A DNA stretch of 64,000 nucleotides from Pseudomonas syringae (lineage in GTDB: Bacteria; Pseudomonadota; Gammaproteobacteria; Pseudomonadales; Pseudomonadaceae), in contig NZ_WKCB01000014.1 in NCBI RefSeq assembly GCF_021606685.1, forward strand, positions 27,707-91,706, written 5' to 3'. Below are positions 60,738 to 64,000 of the stretch, in pieces. How positions within the stretch are numbered: the first letter of the stretch is position 1; every line of letters begins with the position of its first letter. Under the pieces are notes generated by a model. That model worked only from the letters and a program-made list of their open reading frames with translations, was not told the origin of the DNA and searched no databases. Made by a program: the position numbers and the translations under genes.

Positions 60738-61667
60738 ATGACGTCCAAGCTCGAACAACTCAAGCAATTCACCACCGTGGTCTGCGACACCGGCGACCTG
60801 GAAGCCATCAGCCGCCTGCGCCCGGTGGACGCCACCACCAACCCTTCGCTGCTGCTCAAGGCCGCCGCCATCCCGCAATACGCCGAGCTGCTGCGCAGTG
60901 CGGTGACGTTGTCCAAGGGCGATGTGGACCTGGCCTGCGACCACTTTGCGGTGTCGGTGGGCGCGGGGATTCTCAAGGTGATCCCCGGACGTATTTCTAC
61001 CGAAGTCGATGCGCGCTTGTCCTTCGATGAAGACGCACTGTGGGCCAAGGCCAACCAGTTGGTCGCCCTGTACGACCAGTCCGGCATCGGCCGCGACCGC
61101 GTGCTGATCAAACTGGCCTCCACCTGGGAAGGCATCCGCACCGCCGAGCGCCTGGAAAAGGCCGGCATCCAGACCAACCTGACCCTGCTGTTCTCCTTCG
61201 CCCAGGCCCAGGCCTGTGCCGACGCCGGAGTGTTTCTGATCTCGCCGTTCGTGGGCCGCATCTACGATTGGTACCGCAAGAGCACCGGCCTGGACTACAC
61301 CGGCGCCGATGACCCGGGCGTGCAATCGGTGACGCGCATCTACAACTACTACAAGGCCAACGACATCCAGACCGTGGTAATGGGCGCAAGCTTTCGCACC
61401 CTCAGCCAGATCGAGCAATTGGCCGGTTGTGATCGCCTGACCATCAGCCCCGACCTGCTGCAAAAGCTCGCCGACGACAACGGCACGCTGGAACGTAAAC
61501 TGCTGCCAGGCGCCGCCGGCGAAGCGCGTCAGCCGCTCAACGAAGCGCAGTTCCGCTGGGCCTCCAACGAAGACGCGATGTCCACCGAGAAACTCGCCGA
61601 AGGCATTCGCCAGTTCGCGCGGGACCAGGAAAAACTCGAGCAGCTGCTGAGCAACGCTAACGCATAA
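60738..61667 (+). CDS. tal: transaldolase
   Basis: This 309-aa class I aldolase-type transaldolase has the Schiff-base lysine in [18 protein letters not shown] (Lys125). Other motifs are [31 protein letters not shown] and [12 protein letters not shown]. It transfers a three-carbon dihydroxyacetone unit between sugar phosphates in the non-oxidative pentose phosphate pathway. ATG 60738 aligns with the family N-terminus. Being the last gene of the catabolic operon, 23 bp after the regulator, it probably helps channel products of the dedicated transketolase. It may also be the cell's main Tal. Confidence 0.93.
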   Translation: MTSKLEQLKQFTTVVCDTGDLEAISRLRPVDATTNPSLLLKAAAIPQYAELLRSAVTLSKGDVDLACDHFAVSVGAGILKVIPGRISTEVDARLSFDEDALWAKANQLVALYDQSGIGRDRVLIKLASTWEGIRTAERLEKAGIQTNLTLLFSFAQAQACADAGVFLISPFVGRIYDWYRKSTGLDYTGADDPGVQSVTRIYNYYKANDIQTVVMGASFRTLSQIEQLAGCDRLTISPDLLQKLADDNGTLERKLLPGAAGEARQPLNEAQFRWASNEDAMSTEKLAEGIRQFARDQEKLEQLLSNANA

Positions 61668-61680
61668 GCCACGTACGCCG

Positions 61681-62577
61681 TTACGGCGCGACGGTTTGCA
61701 CCGCCACATTTTCAAACGGCATGGGCACCGATTTGATCGCGCCGTCCAGGTTACGGTAACGGTGGTAGACCCCTGCGGACGGCAATAGCCGCCCGCGCTC
61801 CACCACGCGCCGGCCATCGAGCACATAACGCACGGTTTGCTCGACCTCAGCCTGGCTATCGACCGCGCGCAAGTCTTGCGCAAACACGCGCATGGCTTCA
61901 TCGATGCAGACTTCGAGTTGCGCGTTGACCTTGGCCGATTCCAGATGGCCGTCGTCGATGCATTGCGCCCCACAACTGCGAAACGGCTGCCCGACCACTT
62001 CAATCCGCCGCTGATACAGCACCGAGCCGGCGATATCCTGAACCTGTACGCGGTTGACCAGCACAAAGCTGCCACGGTCGGCGCTGAGCACCAGCCGCGG
62101 TTCAATCAGCACCAACGCGCTGACCGGCCCCTGCGCCGCGGGCAAGCCCGCCGCCTGGCTGGTGTGCTGATAACGTTGGGTGAACGCCGCTTCCAGGTTC
62201 TGCTCGGCGAGCAATGCCGCCATCGGCCGCGCATCGTTCTCGGCGCTCTGGCGTGCGTCGCGCTCCAGGGCGCCCACACCGGTACGGGTATTGATGGCAC
62301 TGGCGATCAACAACCCCACCACGCCCCCTGCATTGACAGCAGTGCGCGTGACGTTGTCACTGACCTGCGCGGCGTTCAGCGCGGTCTTGCTGTCAATCAC
62401 CATGGACGCGGTGATGAAGCCTTGGGCTGGCACCCGGACCTCGACCTTGGCGCCATGGGCGTTGATGTACGAGAGCGCCGACGGTGTGTTGAACGCGGGC
62501 TCCGGCAGCGCGTGCTGGGCGCAGGCCCCCAGCAACAGGCTGCCGGCGATCAGCAGCGCGCAACCCGCCGCCCTCAT
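61681..62577 (-). CDS. lipoprotein of unknown function (second of pair)
   Basis: This 298-aa protein has a lipoprotein signal (CALLIAGSLLLGACAQHA, lipobox LGAC). A small hydrophobic glycine/alanine-rich patch follows (VNAGGVVGLLIASAINTRTG), then a long soluble part (VSALVLIEPRLVLSADRGSFVLVNRVQV, CGAQCIDDGHLESAKVNAQLEVC). ATG 62577 overlaps the upstream lipoprotein stop (ATGA), so the two proteins are translationally coupled. I recognise no characterised family; it lies convergent with the transaldolase gene, 13 bp away. Confidence 0.75.
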   Translation of the reverse strand: MRAAGCALLIAGSLLLGACAQHALPEPAFNTPSALSYINAHGAKVEVRVPAQGFITASMVIDSKTALNAAQVSDNVTRTAVNAGGVVGLLIASAINTRTGVGALERDARQSAENDARPMAALLAEQNLEAAFTQRYQHTSQAAGLPAAQGPVSALVLIEPRLVLSADRGSFVLVNRVQVQDIAGSVLYQRRIEVVGQPFRSCGAQCIDDGHLESAKVNAQLEVCIDEAMRVFAQDLRAVDSQAEVEQTVRYVLDGRRVVERGRLLPSAGVYHRYRNLDGAIKSVPMPFENVAVQTVAP

Positions 62578-63269
62578 TGGGCGAACGGGGTGATAACCAG
62601 TTGGCGACTGCTGTCCACTGCCTGGTAGTAGGCGTTCGACAGGTTGCTGTAGTTCGGTTGGTCCCACTCGCCCTGGGCCGGCTGGGTTACGGCAAACGGC
62701 TTGTACCACAGCAAGTGGTTGTCATGCAGGTCGACCACCAGGCCAATACCGCCGACTTGCGGTGTCGGCACGCTGGTCGGCACAACGCTGTAGTAAGTGC
62801 GGTAGGCGCCGCTCGCGGTGTAGGAAATCAACAGCAAACGATCCACGCCGTACTTGGCTTGCAACGGCGTCAGGTCGCGGCCGAAGAAACCTTCGCGGAA
62901 CTTGGTTTCCTTGAACAGCTTGATGTCGACCGCTTCGTCCACGCGCTTGGCCTTGTAACCCTTGGCGACCAGCTTGGCGACGATTTCATCCGGGATCGAC
63001 GCAGTGTCCTGCAGCTTCCAGGTACTCACCTGAGTGCTGAGCTTACTGTTGACGCCTTTGTTGATCGCAAGGTCCAGCAAGCCCTGGTTGCCGGCCAGCA
63101 CCAGCTCCGAAGGCGGCAGCGTGGTCATGGCGACGCCGATGGTCTGGTTCTTGTCATTCCAGAACTGGGCGTCGAGTTCGATCGGCTTTTGAATATTGGC
63201 CGCGCAGCCAAACAGGCCGGAGCACACAAAAAACAGGGCGATACAGTGTCGGAACGAGCGAAATCCCAC
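62574..63269 (-). CDS. lipoprotein of unknown function (first of pair)
   Basis: This 231-aa protein begins at GTG 63269 (AGGA upstream) with a lipoprotein signal (HCIALFFVCSGLFGCAAN, lipobox FGC). The mature part contains IGVAMTTLPPSELVLAGNQGLLDLAINKG and LISYTASGAYRTYYSVV. It ends with a segment about binding or display (GLVVDLHDNHLLWYKPFAVTQP). Such lipoproteins are often anchored in the outer membrane, but no function is known. It is coupled to the next lipoprotein gene. Confidence 0.75.
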   Translation of the reverse strand: MGFRSFRHCIALFFVCSGLFGCAANIQKPIELDAQFWNDKNQTIGVAMTTLPPSELVLAGNQGLLDLAINKGVNSKLSTQVSTWKLQDTASIPDEIVAKLVAKGYKAKRVDEAVDIKLFKETKFREGFFGRDLTPLQAKYGVDRLLLISYTASGAYRTYYSVVPTSVPTPQVGGIGLVVDLHDNHLLWYKPFAVTQPAQGEWDQPNYSNLSNAYYQAVDSSRQLVITPFAQ

Positions 63270-63446
63270 GAGAAAATCCTTTTAGGGGGAAAAGTTTGTC
63301 AGCAGTGCGGGTGACGAGGACGCTGGAAAATACTGCGATGCCATCACCGGCTGGCGATAGTAAAAGGCGAGAAAAATGACGTCAACTTATTAACTTTTCG
63401 CACACTGAAAGTCGACCAACGGTCGCATGCACGTGTATTCAGACGC

Positions 63447-63480
63447 AAAAAAAGGGAAGCGTCTGGATCACCGCTTCCCT
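63447..63480 (-). terminator. intrinsic terminator of aqpZ
   Basis: On the minus strand, an 8-bp stem GGGAAGCG/CGCTTCCC is followed by a run of seven T. It lies 36 bp after the aqpZ stop and is properly oriented for it. Confidence 0.88.
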
Positions 63481-63515
63481 TCTTTGCGCCGACTCAGCGC
63501 GGCGTGTTATCTACC

Positions 63516-64000
63516 TCAACGACGCTCACCCAAGCCACGCGCCGCCAATGCGCCGAGCACCCCGCCGACAATTGGTGCGACCCAGAACAACCACAGCTGT
63601 GACAGGTACTCGGCGCCGGCAAACAACGCTGGGCCGGTGCTGCGCGCGGGGTTCACCGAGGTGTTGGTGACCGGGATCAGCACCAGGTGGATCAAGGTCA
63701 GCGCCAGGCCGATGGCGATCGGCGCAAAGCCTGGCGCCGCGCCCGGCGCAGTCACGCGCATGATGATCAGTACAAAGAAAAACGTCGCGATCACTTCGGC
63801 CAGCAACGCGGCCTTCATGTCGAACAGGCCGGGGCTCAGCGGGCCGTAGCCGTTGGCGGCAAAGCCACCCATCTCGAAACCGGGCTGCCCGTTGGCAATC
63901 ACGTACAGCGCCGCCGCCGCCGCAATCGCCCCCACAACCTGCACCACAATGTACGGCAGCACATCCACGGCAGGCACTCGGCGCCCCACCCACAGACCGA
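63516..64000 (-). CDS. aqpZ: aquaporin Z, C-terminal part (5' end outside window)
   Basis: The frame is open to the window edge, so the start lies beyond 64000. The visible part contains [39 protein letters not shown], and the second pore motif [16 protein letters not shown] (NPA), followed by [25 protein letters not shown]. That is the MIP-family water channel arrangement, and the Arg after NPA forms the selectivity filter. The first NPA motif is outside the window. It should be an inner-membrane water channel; a terminator follows. Confidence 0.93.
   Translation of the reverse strand, partial: GLWVGRRVPAVDVLPYIVVQVVGAIAAAAALYVIANGQPGFEMGGFAANGYGPLSPGLFDMKAALLAEVIATFFFVLIIMRVTAPGAAPGFAPIAIGLALTLIHLVLIPVTNTSVNPARSTGPALFAGAEYLSQLWLFWVAPIVGGVLGALAARGLGERR

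Overview
The window is a gene-dense, GC-rich chromosomal segment that looks like a fluorescent Pseudomonas (P. fluorescens group). The reasons are recurring REP hairpins of the TGTGGGAGSGGGCTTGCTC type, several ECF sigma/FecR/TonB-receptor signalling loci, MetE, a carboxyspermidine-pathway pair, and Pseudomonas-style GTGA/ATGA start-stop overlaps. I see no rRNA, tRNA, CRISPR, phage or IS element. All identifications come from reading motifs and comparing with remembered families; no search was run.

Region 1 (1-24.8 kb) is dominated by iron/nutrient surface signalling. After the end of a sensor histidine kinase come three ECF sigma - FecR - TonB-receptor systems: locus A (881-4802), locus B (6293-15448) and locus C (24713-20745, minus strand). 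Locus B also carries an M16 metalloprotease and an SbmA/YddA-type ABC exporter-like protein. That gene set matches the Fus (ferredoxin piracy) and YddAB-PqqL systems, here under a dedicated sigma factor; it is the most interesting part of the window. Between the loci lie a DapF-like protein with one catalytic Cys replaced by Ser, a P-loop kinase, two divergent L,D-transpeptidase-type genes, a creatininase-family protein, small lipoprotein/secreted hypotheticals and a glutathione transferase.

Region 2 (24.8-42 kb) is metabolic: a DUF1624-type membrane acyltransferase-like protein, metE, a metzincin protease, a LysE exporter and a GGDEF diguanylate cyclase. It also holds a LacI-regulated ABC importer operon linked to a GpdQ-like phosphodiesterase, the carboxy(nor)spermidine decarboxylase/dehydrogenase pair, a glutaminase and small envelope proteins.

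Region 3 (42-50.7 kb) is a sulfur-scavenging cluster: a BisC-like molybdoenzyme, an SsuB/SsuC-like transporter with a Tat-type histidine-rich binding protein, an FMN-dependent LLM monooxygenase and two SsuA-like binding proteins reading divergently.

Region 4 (50.7-61.7 kb) is a carbohydrate catabolic cluster. Leftward it encodes a split transketolase and an FGGY kinase. Rightward it encodes an RbsABC-type importer, two short-chain dehydrogenases, a SorC-type regulator and a transaldolase. An identical 11-bp site occurs in opposite orientation near each end of the divergent intergenic region. The substrate is unknown; a branched pentose or polyol entering through transketolase chemistry fits the gene set. 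The window ends with two coupled lipoproteins and the 3' part of aquaporin aqpZ.
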